Part shown: positions 37,266 through 46,074 of the stretch, piece after piece | Layout of the letters: the number at the start of each line of letters is the position of its first letter | Numbering within the stretch: position 1 is the stretch's first letter | Source: RBG-16-64-43 sp035288225 | GTDB lineage: Bacteria; Chloroflexota; Anaerolineae; Anaerolineales; RBG-16-64-43 | Direction of reading: 5' to 3' | Assembly (NCBI GenBank): GCA_035288225.1 | Contig: DATEAT010000007.1 | Span: 12,701-76,700, forward strand | DNA length: 64,000 nt | Position numbers and translations under genes: made by a program | Notes under the pieces: generated by a model | The model's input: the letters and a program-made list of their open reading frames with translations, nothing else | What the model was told of the DNA's origin: nothing | Database searches by the model: none

Positions 37266-39653
37266 ATGCTACGCCGACCTGTGCTCTTCACCCTGCTCGC
37301 TGCGTTTTGCCTGCTCGCCCTGCCATCTGCGGTTCACGCGGATGGCATCATCATCCCCGATCCTCCGCCGCCCGACTGTCTGCCCTTCATGACTCCTTCC
37401 GAGGCGATGCCGGCCTGGCCGACACCCGTCCGCATCACGATTTGCCCTCCCCGGCCGGAATTGGCCATCGTCTATCACCGGGTGACGGTCACCATCCAGG
37501 ATCAGGTGGCCGTGACGCGCGTCGACCAGGCTTTTCGCAACGACAGCGGCATCACCGTGGAGGGAATGTACGTCTTCCCGCTCCCGCCGGAGTCCTCCGT
37601 GACCCGCTTCTCGTTGTGGGTCGGCGGCGAGAAGGTGGAGGGCAAGGTGTTGACGGCCGAAGAGGCGCGGGCCATCTATGAAGATATCGTCCGCCGCCAG
37701 CGCGACCCGGCGCTGCTCGAGTACATTGACCGCGGCGCGGTGCAGGCACGCATCTTCCCCATCGCCCCAGGCGAGACGCGCCAGATTCAACTCGAGTACA
37801 CCCAGACTTTGCCGATGACGAGCGGCCTGGTGCACTACCGCTACCCGCTCAACACCGAGAAGTTTTCGTCGCAACCACTGGAGCAGGTGAGCATCACGGT
37901 AAGCGCACGCTCGACGCAGGCGCTGCGCGCCATCTACTCCCCGTCGCATCCCATCTCTGTCACCCGCGACGGCGAACACAACTTCCGCGCCGGGTACGAA
38001 GCCTCCGGCGTGCGGCCCGACACCGACTTCGATCTGTATTACTCCACGGCCCAGAACGGCATCGGCCTTAACCTGATGACCTTTCACGACCCGGCTGGCG
38101 GCGAGGCGGATGGCTTCTTCCTCATGCTCGTCTCGCCCGGGTTGGACACCGGCGACTCGCAGGTTGCCAAAGACGTTATCTTCGTCCTCGACCGCTCGGG
38201 CAGCATGGACGGCGAGAAGTTCGATCAGGCGCAGCAGGCGGCGCAGTACGTGCTCGAGCATCTCAATTCGGAGGATCGCTTCGGCCTGATCGCCTTCAGC
38301 ACGGGCATGGAACCTTTTGCCAGTGAACTCGTGCCCGCCAGCCGGCGCAGCGAGGCGGAGCGGTGGATCGCCACACTCTCGGCGGAAGGCTCAACCGACA
38401 TTCACCGCGCATTGCTCGAGGCGGCGGCCATGGTGCGCCCCGGACGACCAACCTACCTGATCTTCCTCACCGACGGGTTGCCGACGGAGGGGGTCATCGA
38501 TCGCGAACAGATACTGCAGGCCTTTGCCTCGGCCGCCCCTTCGACGGTGCGTTTGTTTGCCTTCGGCGTAGGTTACGACGTGGACACGGTGCTGCTCGAC
38601 AGCCTGGCCCAGGCGCACCATGGCGCGACGACCTACGTCGCCCCGGGCGAGAGCCTCGAGGAGGCCGTCTCGGCGTTCTACGCGCGCATCACCAGCCCGG
38701 TGCTCACCGACCTGCAACTCGATTTCGGGCGGATCACGGCCTACGACTACTATCCGCAGGAGCTGCCCGATCTGTTTGGCGGAAGTCAGTTGGTGGTGGC
38801 CGGGCGCTACCGCGGCAACGGCAGCAGCACCATCACGCTCACCGGCCGGGTGAACAACGAATCGCGGTCGTTCAGCTACCCGGGGCAGACCTTCTCCGCG
38901 AGCGGGGGCTTGAGTGCACTCTCGCGCCTGTGGGCCACGCGCAAGATCGGCCATCTGCTCAACGAGATCCGGCTGCACGGCGCGGAGCGCGAAATGGTGG
39001 ATGCGGTGGTGGCACTCAGCGTGCGTTACGGCATCGTCACACCCTACACCTCCTACTTGGTGACCGAGCCGGAGGCCTTGAGCGCCGACAGCCGGCAACA
39101 GATCACCGATCAGGCGCTGCGCGAGCTTCAGGCGATGCCCACCCAGGTGGCGGGGGCACCGGCGGTGCAGAAGGCACAGGAACAATCCCAGTTGGCCGGC
39201 GCGCAGAGTGTACCCGCCCCGAGCCTGCCCGAAGCGCAGGATGTGGTGCGCAACGCGGGCTCGCACAGCTTCCTGCTGCGTGGCGAGGTGTGGATCGACA
39301 CCACCTTCGATGCAGGACGCATGCAGGCTGCACCCATCGCGTTCGGTTCGGCCGACTACTTCAAGCTGGCCGGGGTCTCGCCCGAGGTGGGCGCGGCGCT
39401 GGCTCTCGGCCCGCGGGTGATCGTCGTCTGGCAGGGCGCCGCGTACGAGATCGTGGCCGAGGGCGAACCCGTGGCGGCAGTGGACGTGCCGGAGCCGATC
39501 GAGCCCGGACCGATCGACCCCTCGAACCCGCCGCTGCTGCCCGACCCGGCTCAACCCGTGTCCGCTGCTCCGCTGTCATTGCCGTGTGCCTCGGCGTTGC
39601 TGCCGTTGGGGATGGTTGTGGCGCTTGGTATGGCCAATTCGCGAAAGAGGTAG
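37266..39653 (+). CDS. Secreted VIT and von Willebrand A domain protein
   Basis: A 795-residue envelope protein similar to inter-alpha-trypsin-inhibitor heavy chains and bacterial marine proteobacterial-type VIT proteins. It has a signal peptide ending after VHA, a VIT domain at about 60-190 (VTRVDQAFRNDSG, GMYVFPLPPESSV, GEKVEGKVLTAEEARAIYE) and a vWA domain at about 300-480 with an intact MIDAS site (VIFVLDRSGSMDGEKF, then LIFLTDGLPTEG). A long C-terminal region follows, with a Pro-rich linker and a last hydrophobic helix before Arg-Lys-Arg, which should anchor it in the membrane. GGAGG precedes the ATG. It likely binds other proteins through a divalent metal; the partner is unknown. Confidence 0.85.
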   Translation: MLRRPVLFTLLAAFCLLALPSAVHADGIIIPDPPPPDCLPFMTPSEAMPAWPTPVRITICPPRPELAIVYHRVTVTIQDQVAVTRVDQAFRNDSGITVEGMYVFPLPPESSVTRFSLWVGGEKVEGKVLTAEEARAIYEDIVRRQRDPALLEYIDRGAVQARIFPIAPGETRQIQLEYTQTLPMTSGLVHYRYPLNTEKFSSQPLEQVSITVSARSTQALRAIYSPSHPISVTRDGEHNFRAGYEASGVRPDTDFDLYYSTAQNGIGLNLMTFHDPAGGEADGFFLMLVSPGLDTGDSQVAKDVIFVLDRSGSMDGEKFDQAQQAAQYVLEHLNSEDRFGLIAFSTGMEPFASELVPASRRSEAERWIATLSAEGSTDIHRALLEAAAMVRPGRPTYLIFLTDGLPTEGVIDREQILQAFASAAPSTVRLFAFGVGYDVDTVLLDSLAQAHHGATTYVAPGESLEEAVSAFYARITSPVLTDLQLDFGRITAYDYYPQELPDLFGGSQLVVAGRYRGNGSSTITLTGRVNNESRSFSYPGQTFSASGGLSALSRLWATRKIGHLLNEIRLHGAEREMVDAVVALSVRYGIVTPYTSYLVTEPEALSADSRQQITDQALRELQAMPTQVAGAPAVQKAQEQSQLAGAQSVPAPSLPEAQDVVRNAGSHSFLLRGEVWIDTTFDAGRMQAAPIAFGSADYFKLAGVSPEVGAALALGPRVIVVWQGAAYEIVAEGEPVAAVDVPEPIEPGPIDPSNPPLLPDPAQPVSAAPLSLPCASALLPLGMVVALGMANSRKR

Positions 39654-39715
39654 AGCCATCACCACGGAGTCCACAGAGAACACAGAGCACATCTGTGGAA
39701 ACCCCTTATCTCCAG

Positions 39716-39753
39716 AAAGGCCTTGGCCCTGCACATGCAGGGCCAAGGCCTTT
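39716..39753 (+). terminator. Terminator after the VIT/vWA gene
   Basis: A perfect 17-base-pair stem (39716-39732 with 39737-39753) has an ACAT loop, beginning AAA and ending TTT. It lies 62 bases after the stop codon. Confidence 0.75.
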
Positions 39754-39848
39754 AGACTGGGGTGATTGACATGGCTTGCGTCGGATTGTAGAGTTGACGC
39801 ACTGGCCAGCCGCCATCGCGCACAGCTCATGGCCGGCAAGGAGGCACA

Positions 39849-40436
39849 ATGAGCGCCCCACGCAAACAACTGGGAACGCTGACCTTTCGCCCGGTTACCC
39901 CATCGCGCTGGAAGGATTTGGAGACCTTGTTCGGCACGCATGGCGCCTGCGCTGGATGCTGGTGCATGTGGTGGCGCCTGCCGCGCGCTGAGTTCAACGC
40001 TAAGCGTGGCGCGGGGACCAAACGCGGTCTCAAGCGATTGGTGAGCGAGGGCAAGGTCCCCGGCGTTCTGGCCTACGTGGAGGGCGTGCCCGCCGCCTGG
40101 TGCAGCATCGCTCCGCGCCGCCAGTTCCCCGGGCTCGAGCGATCGCGCATCCTCGCGCCGGTGGATAGCACGCCGGTGTGGTCCGTGGTGTGCTTCTTCG
40201 TCGCGCGCCCCTTTCGCCGCCAGGGGCTGACCGCCAAAGTGCTTGCGGCCTCCACCGAGTACGCGCACCGCCGGGGCGCACGCATCGTCGAGGGTTACCC
40301 GGTGGATATGCGCGGCAAGGTTTCCCCGGACCCGTGGGTCTATACCGGCCTGCTCTCCGCGTTCGTCCAAGCCGGGTTTGTGGAGGTGGCGCGCCGCTCG
40401 CCCACCCGGCCCATCATGAGGCACACCGCCACGTAA
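39849..40436 (+). CDS. GNAT-family acetyltransferase with Cys/Trp-rich N-terminus
   Basis: A 195-residue putative N-acetyltransferase. The N-terminal stretch GACAGCWCMWWRLPR is a Cys/Trp-rich signature seen in a GNAT subfamily of unknown substrate. The central part has VLAYVEGVPAAWCSIAPR. The acetyl-CoA loop is VVCFFVARPFRRQGLTAKVL, matching the R/Q-x-x-G-x-G/A motif, and the C-terminal strand runs through GLLSAFVQAGFVEVARR. GGAGG lies upstream of the ATG. The gene stands alone between two intergenic stretches. Confidence 0.8.
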   Translation: MSAPRKQLGTLTFRPVTPSRWKDLETLFGTHGACAGCWCMWWRLPRAEFNAKRGAGTKRGLKRLVSEGKVPGVLAYVEGVPAAWCSIAPRRQFPGLERSRILAPVDSTPVWSVVCFFVARPFRRQGLTAKVLAASTEYAHRRGARIVEGYPVDMRGKVSPDPWVYTGLLSAFVQAGFVEVARRSPTRPIMRHTAT

Positions 40437-40735
40437 AGCCCAAGAGCTCTCACCGCCGAGAACGCAGAGACCGCAGAGAATCTTGAGGCTGGGTGCTCCA
40501 TGCAGCGGTGGCGGCACGGCCATCGATCCCGAACCTCGTGAGTTCGAGGCGGCGGTTTGGGATTTTATGCGCGCCGGAGTCTGTCCGCGGGGGAAATGCG
40601 TGCGCGCGCCGGGCTAGCGCGGGGCGAGTGTTTGCCGGGCGCACCGATTCGTGATGCATGGGAGGGAGGGTAGCGCCCGCATCACGAGGGCCGCGCCCCC
40701 CTCTCCCAAGGTCTGGTCGTTCTGGCCGAACTCAC
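40437..40735. other. Intergenic region
   Basis: Nearly 300 bases with no gene. The left end carries a short run of ACAGAG/GCAGAG-type words (about 40455-40482) resembling one at 39660-39692 on the other side of the GNAT gene. Confidence 0.35.
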
Positions 40736-42310
40736 TCAGTCAATAAACGGCGAGTAGCACTCCCGTTTCTGGCCGTTGACCTCGACGGAATACAGTCCTT
40801 TGCGCTCGGACACGCGGTATGGCGTGAGCGCCTGCGCCTCCGATTGCATCAGTCGCTGGGCTCGCCAGGTCGCGACCGTGAATGATGGCCAGGGCCGCAC
40901 GCGTTGATCACGGGCATCGAATGCAGCCCGGCAAGCGAGAACTCCGCCGACCTCCGCCTGCACCCAACCCGATAGGCTGCGGTGCAGAGAAACAAGCGCG
41001 GGAACAGAATCCTCCGAGAGGCTGGCCAGATAGCCTGTATCGAGCTTCTGCCCGGCCAGCGCGCGTGCGACGTTCTGGCGAACGATGAATCCATCCACGT
41101 TGAGCGCCGCCAGCGAGAGGGCAAAGCCCAACGAGGCCACGAGGGTCACCATGGCAAACATCCTCAGTCGCTGCATGAGGTCGAGCGCCAGCAGCGCGAT
41201 CAACCACCCCCCAAGCCAGAAGATGAAGACGTGGGTGTACGTGCGCAGGCGCGAGAAACCGTAAGCCGTTTCGTAAAGCTGCAGGCGCAAGTATGCCGAA
41301 ACCAGGATGGCGATGACCAGCAGCACCAGCCCGGCGCCGAAAGCCGAGAACAAGCGCTGCTCGCGCCGCTCGCCGCGCCGCGTGAGGCTGGTCAGGCCGA
41401 GGAACAGGAGCTGGCTGAGCACCGCCACCGCCACGAGCTCGCCAAAGCCACGCCGCGCATACTCCGAGTAGGTGAATCCCTCCACTGTGATGTTGGCCTG
41501 GCCGCCGAATAGGTAGCGGAACTGAATCGCAACGAAAGCCGCGAAGAGCAAGTCGACGCTGGCGAGAATAATGCCGGCCTCGGTGAAACCGAGGAAGCGC
41601 GGCAGCCACGGCTTCTCGAGCCCGATCAGTTTGTGCTCGCGGCTCGAGAAGAGAGCGTAGGCGAACACGCCGACGAGCAGGAAGGTGCCGACCAGGATGT
41701 AGGCCAGGCGGAAGATGTACTCGGGCAGGTTCTCGATGCGTAGGAATTTGAGCACCTGTTCCAGCCGGTTCGAAAACACCGGGTCCGCCGATGCCAAGAG
41801 AGCCGCGAACACGGCCAGGATAGGCAGCGCGAGCAACACACCTCGCACCACGGCCCAGCCGCGCGGCGCACCGCGGCGAGGCTCGCCCGCGCTCACCGGC
41901 TGGGCCGGGCCTGCCTGCCAAAAGCGAATCGGCCCGGCCAGCGTGTCGAGTGCAAGGCGCACGGCCCCCACCACGTAGTCGCTGACGCTGAAGCGCCACC
42001 AGGATCCGGCGATGAAAGAGTAAGCCAGCACGGCCATCAACCCTACGCAGGTGGCCGTGCTCAGGAAGAGGGTCATCGACTCGGCTCTTAGGAAGGTCAG
42101 CGAGGTAAAGACCAGGATCAGCGCGAGCAGCACCAGGTTGACGGGCGCCATGCGCACCCGCTCGCGCCACGCCAGGAACAATCCACCGCCCAGGCAGAGC
42201 AGGACAAAGACAGCGAACGAAACGCCTGGGGCCTTCTTCCAGAAGAGCAGGTCGAAAGACCAGGCCACGACCAGAGCGGTGATCCAAAAGCGGTTGGGCG
42301 ATGTGCTCAT
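40736..42310 (-). CDS. DUF4173-like polytopic membrane protein
   Basis: A 524-residue membrane protein of unknown function with about a dozen predicted helices. It resembles the DUF4153/DUF4173 group: FWITALVVAWSFDLLFWKK at the start, FRYLFGG and FTYSEYARRGFGELVAVAVL in the middle. A soluble C-terminal tail of about 100 residues follows the last helix. Homologues in other bacteria are sometimes linked to two-component systems; here a response regulator/kinase pair begins 256 bases away in the divergent direction. Confidence 0.7.
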   Translation of the reverse strand: MSTSPNRFWITALVVAWSFDLLFWKKAPGVSFAVFVLLCLGGGLFLAWRERVRMAPVNLVLLALILVFTSLTFLRAESMTLFLSTATCVGLMAVLAYSFIAGSWWRFSVSDYVVGAVRLALDTLAGPIRFWQAGPAQPVSAGEPRRGAPRGWAVVRGVLLALPILAVFAALLASADPVFSNRLEQVLKFLRIENLPEYIFRLAYILVGTFLLVGVFAYALFSSREHKLIGLEKPWLPRFLGFTEAGIILASVDLLFAAFVAIQFRYLFGGQANITVEGFTYSEYARRGFGELVAVAVLSQLLFLGLTSLTRRGERREQRLFSAFGAGLVLLVIAILVSAYLRLQLYETAYGFSRLRTYTHVFIFWLGGWLIALLALDLMQRLRMFAMVTLVASLGFALSLAALNVDGFIVRQNVARALAGQKLDTGYLASLSEDSVPALVSLHRSLSGWVQAEVGGVLACRAAFDARDQRVRPWPSFTVATWRAQRLMQSEAQALTPYRVSERKGLYSVEVNGQKRECYSPFID

Positions 42311-42566
42311 CCGAGCCTCCTCGACAATGGGGCACCGTGCCGACAGGCACGGCGGCGCGCACGCCCCCGATCCCGGGCGTGCTAGATCATTCTAGGGCAG
42401 CCCCAGCTCCCAAGCCAGCCCTCGGCGCACACGGTTGGAGCACCCAAGTGCTTGACGAGGGTCCCGGCCGGGGGCATCGTGTAAAATCCAGGCATCCCGC
42501 GACAATCGCTGGCGAATTGCACACCCCCCGGCCAGTGTGAGTGCTCCTTGGGCCGGCGGAGGCCGC

Positions 42567-43310
42567 ATGGAAAACCTGCTGCTCGTTGAAGACAGCCCCA
42601 ACCTGCGCTCGGCGCTGCGTGAGGGGCTGGAACAAACCGGCGAAGTGCACGTCGTCCACGACGGGCCCAGCGGCGAAGAGGCACTCGAGTACTGTTTGAG
42701 CCACGAGCCGCCCTCGGCCGTGCTCATGGACGTGCAACTGGCCGGCCCCATGAACGGCATCGAAGCCGCGGTTTCGTTGCGGCGCGAGTTTCCCCGCCTG
42801 CCGGTTGTCTTCTATTCCATTCAGGACGACGAGACCTACTATCGCGCCTTCCGCACCGCCGGCATCCTCAGCCACTATGCCTATGTGCGCAAGTCGAACT
42901 ACCTCCTGCCGGCGATGATCGTTCCTCTTCTGCGCGATGCGATCGCCGGCCGAAGCTTCATCGACCCGGAGATCGAGAGCCGGGTGGAAGAGGTTCGCCA
43001 CAAGGATGCGAACTCGCCGATGGCGCTGCTCGAACCGACCGAACAGGTGGTGGCGCGCATGCTGGCCGAGGGGCTGAGCAACGAGCAGATTGCGGCGCGG
43101 TTGGGCTTCCGGGATAAGCGCACCATTAGCCGCATGAACGGGCAGATCTACGCCGCCTGGGGGCTCAGCCAGACGCCCGTCGATGAGAAGGTGGCCCGCA
43201 CACGCGCCGCGCTCATTGTGCGCGAGGGGCGGCTGCTCACCTGGGATGAGGACGGCACGCCTCGCGCGATGGATGCACAGGGACGATGGGTGATGCACAA
43301 ATCCTCATGA
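42567..43310 (+). CDS. Response regulator with REC and LuxR-like HTH domain
   Basis: A 247-residue cytosolic regulator. The receiver domain has LLVEDSPNLRSALRE with the acidic pair, VLMDVQLAGPMNGIE with the phosphorylated Asp and YAYVRKSNYLLP with the conserved Lys. A helix-turn-helix segment follows (LEPTEQVVARMLAEGLSNEQ, IAARLGFRDKRTISRMNGQI), close to the LuxR type. The C-terminal 40 residues are an unusual extension (REGRLLTWDEDGTPRAMDAQ). The start at 42567 follows GGAGG. The kinase gene overlaps by an ATGA, so this is its partner. Confidence 0.85.
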   Translation: MENLLLVEDSPNLRSALREGLEQTGEVHVVHDGPSGEEALEYCLSHEPPSAVLMDVQLAGPMNGIEAAVSLRREFPRLPVVFYSIQDDETYYRAFRTAGILSHYAYVRKSNYLLPAMIVPLLRDAIAGRSFIDPEIESRVEEVRHKDANSPMALLEPTEQVVARMLAEGLSNEQIAARLGFRDKRTISRMNGQIYAAWGLSQTPVDEKVARTRAALIVREGRLLTWDEDGTPRAMDAQGRWVMHKSS

Positions 43311-45448
43311 GCGGCAACTGGCTCCTCGACGGAGCGATACTCTCCATCTCGCTCTTCAACACCATCACGCTTCTGTGGCTGGCGTTCACCGTGCTGCTCA
43401 ATGCGCAGCGCCGCACCTGGGGCGTGTGGCTGATCGGCCTGGGCCTGGCAGCCGGCGCGTTCTTCTTCGTGAGCCACGGGGTCATCGCCAGCCGCGGGCT
43501 GGAAGGCGATCTGGCCGCGCGTGATACGTGGTGGCATCTGGGCTGGGCGCCGGTGGCCGTCGCCCCCCTCTCGTGGTACGTCGCCATGCTGTGGTACTCC
43601 GGCTTGTGGGAGAAGCCCGCCGAGGCCCTGGCCGCCTGGCGTGGGTTGCGCCGCTGGCACAGCCTCGGCCTGCTGCTGGCGGGTGTGGGCTGCGCCCTTG
43701 TCCTGGTGCTGCTCGTGCGCTCCAACCCGCTGCCCAACTACGCCGGGCTGAGCCAAGTGCATCTCTTGCCCGCGCTCTCACTGGCCGGCGTGCCGCTCCT
43801 GGTATGGACCTACGCCGCCTACATGGCCGCCTGCATTCTGCTTGCCCTGGATGCGCTGCGCCGGCCGGGGCCCACCCGGCGCGTGATGGGCCAGCAGGCA
43901 CGCCACCGCGCACGACCATGGCTGGTGGCCACCTCGCTCACGCTGCTCTCGGTGAGCCTGCTGGTCACCTGGGCCATGCTCGCCATCGTGCGCCACGTCG
44001 AAACGCCCGGCGGCCCGCCCGAGGGGCTGGCCCTGCTCGTTGCTCGCTTCGACCTGGGCATAGCCTTTCTGCTCGGCTACGCTGTGACGCTGCTCGGCCA
44101 GGCCATCACCTCTTACGAAGTGTTCACCGGCAAAGCCCTGCCGCGCAACGTCATGCGCCGTCAGTGGTACCTCTTGCTCATGATGGGCGCCGTGTTTGCG
44201 CTCACGCTGGGTTTTGCCGTCGCCTTAAGGTTGCCTTCCATCTACACAGCTCTCGCCGGGGCCGCGCTCGCGGTGGTTTTGTACGCGCTGCTCACCTGGC
44301 GCACCTTCGTCGAGCGCGAGGCACTCATCCACCGCCTGCGTCCTTTCCTCTCCAGCCCGCGGGTTATCGAGCGCCTGCTGCATGAGGGCGCCGCCGGCTC
44401 GGCACAGCGCGAACTGGCCGAACCATTCCGCGCGCTGTGCCAGGAAGTGCTCGACACGCGGCAAGCCTATCTCTTCGCCGCCGGGCCGTTGGCAAACTTC
44501 GCCGGCGAGATGTTCACCTTTCCGCCGGCCGCCACAGCATTGCCGGCCGGCACCACACGCCAACTCGAAGCGCAGGCGGCTGCGTTGGGGTCGAGCGCGC
44601 TATACCTGCCGCTCGACCCGTTGCGTGCCTCCGGTTGCGAGTGGGCCATCCCTTTGTGGAGCGAGGGCGGCCTGGCCGGGCTGCTGGTGCTGGGGGCGAG
44701 GACGAATGGCGCACCCTACACGCAGGAGGAATTCGAGGCGGCGCGCGCGGCGGCCGAGCGCCTGCTCGACACGCGGGCCACGGCCACGATGGCCGAGCGC
44801 CTGATGGCCCTGCAACGTGAACGCCTTGCGGAAGTGCAGGTGATCGATCAGCGCACGCGCCAGGCACTCCACGACGACGTCTTGCCGGAGTTGCACACCG
44901 CCATCCTGTTGCTCAGCGCACCCGCGGCCGCCTCGCCGGCCTCGGCCGAGGTGGTGCGGCTTCTGGGTGATACTCACCGCCGCCTGTCGCAAGTCATCCG
45001 CGAGATTCCCGTGTCGAGCATGGTGGAAGTGCGCCGCCTAGGGCTGTTCGGCGCGCTGCGCAGAGCGGCCGAGCTCGAACTGGGCGATTCATTTGCCGGG
45101 ATTGAATGGGCCATCAGCAGGGAGGCCGAAGCGCGCAGCCGTGAGCTGGCGCCGGTGGTGACCGAGGTGCTCTTCCTGGCGGCGCGCGAGGCCATGCGTA
45201 ACGCGGCCCATCACGGTCGCGGCCGCGATGCCGTGCGCCCGCTCACCCTGCGTATGGCCGCCGAAGCAGGGCCAGGCCTGACTTTGAGCGTTGCCGATGA
45301 CGGCGTGGGGCTGGAGGGCGCAGCGCATCCCCCCGACGCGGGCCATGGGTTGGCGCTGCACTCAACCCTTATGGCCATCGTCGGCGGAACGCTCGACGTT
45401 GACTCCTCCGCGGCCGGCACGTCCGTACGGTTGCACCTTCCCCGCTGA
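43307..45448 (+). CDS. Multi-helix membrane histidine kinase (HisKA_3-like)
   Basis: A 713-residue kinase. Around nine predicted membrane helices fill the first 340 residues. A GAF-like sensor segment covers about 370-510. The dimerisation helix has TRQALHDDVLPELHTAILLL with the phosphoacceptor His directly before Asp-Asp. A HATPase domain has AREAMRNAAHHGRGR (N-box), SVADDGVGLEG (G1) and GHGLALHSTLMAIVGG. The start is the ATG at 43307, which overlaps the regulator's TGA; an in-frame ATG seven codons earlier is possible. It is the likely sensor for the regulator just upstream. Signal unknown. Confidence 0.85.
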   Translation: MSGNWLLDGAILSISLFNTITLLWLAFTVLLNAQRRTWGVWLIGLGLAAGAFFFVSHGVIASRGLEGDLAARDTWWHLGWAPVAVAPLSWYVAMLWYSGLWEKPAEALAAWRGLRRWHSLGLLLAGVGCALVLVLLVRSNPLPNYAGLSQVHLLPALSLAGVPLLVWTYAAYMAACILLALDALRRPGPTRRVMGQQARHRARPWLVATSLTLLSVSLLVTWAMLAIVRHVETPGGPPEGLALLVARFDLGIAFLLGYAVTLLGQAITSYEVFTGKALPRNVMRRQWYLLLMMGAVFALTLGFAVALRLPSIYTALAGAALAVVLYALLTWRTFVEREALIHRLRPFLSSPRVIERLLHEGAAGSAQRELAEPFRALCQEVLDTRQAYLFAAGPLANFAGEMFTFPPAATALPAGTTRQLEAQAAALGSSALYLPLDPLRASGCEWAIPLWSEGGLAGLLVLGARTNGAPYTQEEFEAARAAAERLLDTRATATMAERLMALQRERLAEVQVIDQRTRQALHDDVLPELHTAILLLSAPAAASPASAEVVRLLGDTHRRLSQVIREIPVSSMVEVRRLGLFGALRRAAELELGDSFAGIEWAISREAEARSRELAPVVTEVLFLAAREAMRNAAHHGRGRDAVRPLTLRMAAEAGPGLTLSVADDGVGLEGAAHPPDAGHGLALHSTLMAIVGGTLDVDSSAAGTSVRLHLPR

Positions 45449-45516
45449 AGCGCAGCCCGCCCGTTTCGTGCGCCGCTTTTCACTGCCCCGACGCGCGCTT
45501 CCGATGAGGGCACTGC

Positions 45517-45522
45517 TATAAT
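45517..45522 (+). promoter_or_regulatory. -10 element (TATAAT), leaderless promoter
   Basis: TATAAT ends six bases before the ATG at 45529, so transcription would begin at or next to the start codon. No Shine-Dalgarno sequence precedes that ATG. It would drive the membrane protein-selA-peptidase operon. Confidence 0.6.
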
Positions 45523-45528
45523 CACGGC

Positions 45529-46074
45529 ATGAGCCAGCCCACGCCTTCCACCTCACCCGGCGGCACCCCGGCTTATCGTGATCTGCTGACAAGCTCGTTG
45601 TTGATGGGTCTGGGGGGCTGGGCGCTCATTGCCGCGCTCGTCTTTCTCGTCTCGCCCACCCTCGGCCCGCGCTGGGCGTTCTTCTTCGCACTCTTCATCG
45701 CCCTGGTGGGCACCTCCACTCCGCTGCTGTGGTACCTCAATCGCCGTTTCTCGCCCGATCCATTCCCAAGCCCAGGCGTGCTATGGCGCGAGGCCGTGGA
45801 AGTCGGCGTCTGGGGGTTGTTCCTTGTTTGGCTGCGCGTCGGGCGCCTGCTCACCCCCTTTGCCGCATGGACGCTGACTGGCGCTGTCTTCGCCGTGGAG
45901 CTCCTGCTGCGGCTGTACGAGCGCAGCCGATGGGCGCCATCGACCTCCGTGCGTTCGCCCGCGGCCCCTGTGGAGGCAACGCCCCCGGCCGAGGCAGCCG
46001 AGCCGCCGACGGCATCGCTCGTCACGCCTCCTTTCATCGATGATGAGTTGGATTCGGACGATCCGCCCGCATGA
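45529..46074 (+). CDS. Four-helix membrane protein upstream of selA
   Basis: A 181-residue membrane protein with no family I recognise. Four hydrophobic helices lie between about residues 22 and 135 (SLLMGLGGWALIAALVFLV, WAFFFALFIALVGTSTPLLW). An acidic, Pro-rich tail ends in DDELDSDDPPA. The gene appears to be the first of the operon with selA; its stop overlaps the selA start (ATGA). Its -10 element is directly in front of the ATG, suggesting a leaderless message. A link to selenium use is suggested only by position. Confidence 0.65.
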   Translation: MSQPTPSTSPGGTPAYRDLLTSSLLMGLGGWALIAALVFLVSPTLGPRWAFFFALFIALVGTSTPLLWYLNRRFSPDPFPSPGVLWREAVEVGVWGLFLVWLRVGRLLTPFAAWTLTGAVFAVELLLRLYERSRWAPSTSVRSPAAPVEATPPAEAAEPPTASLVTPPFIDDELDSDDPPA

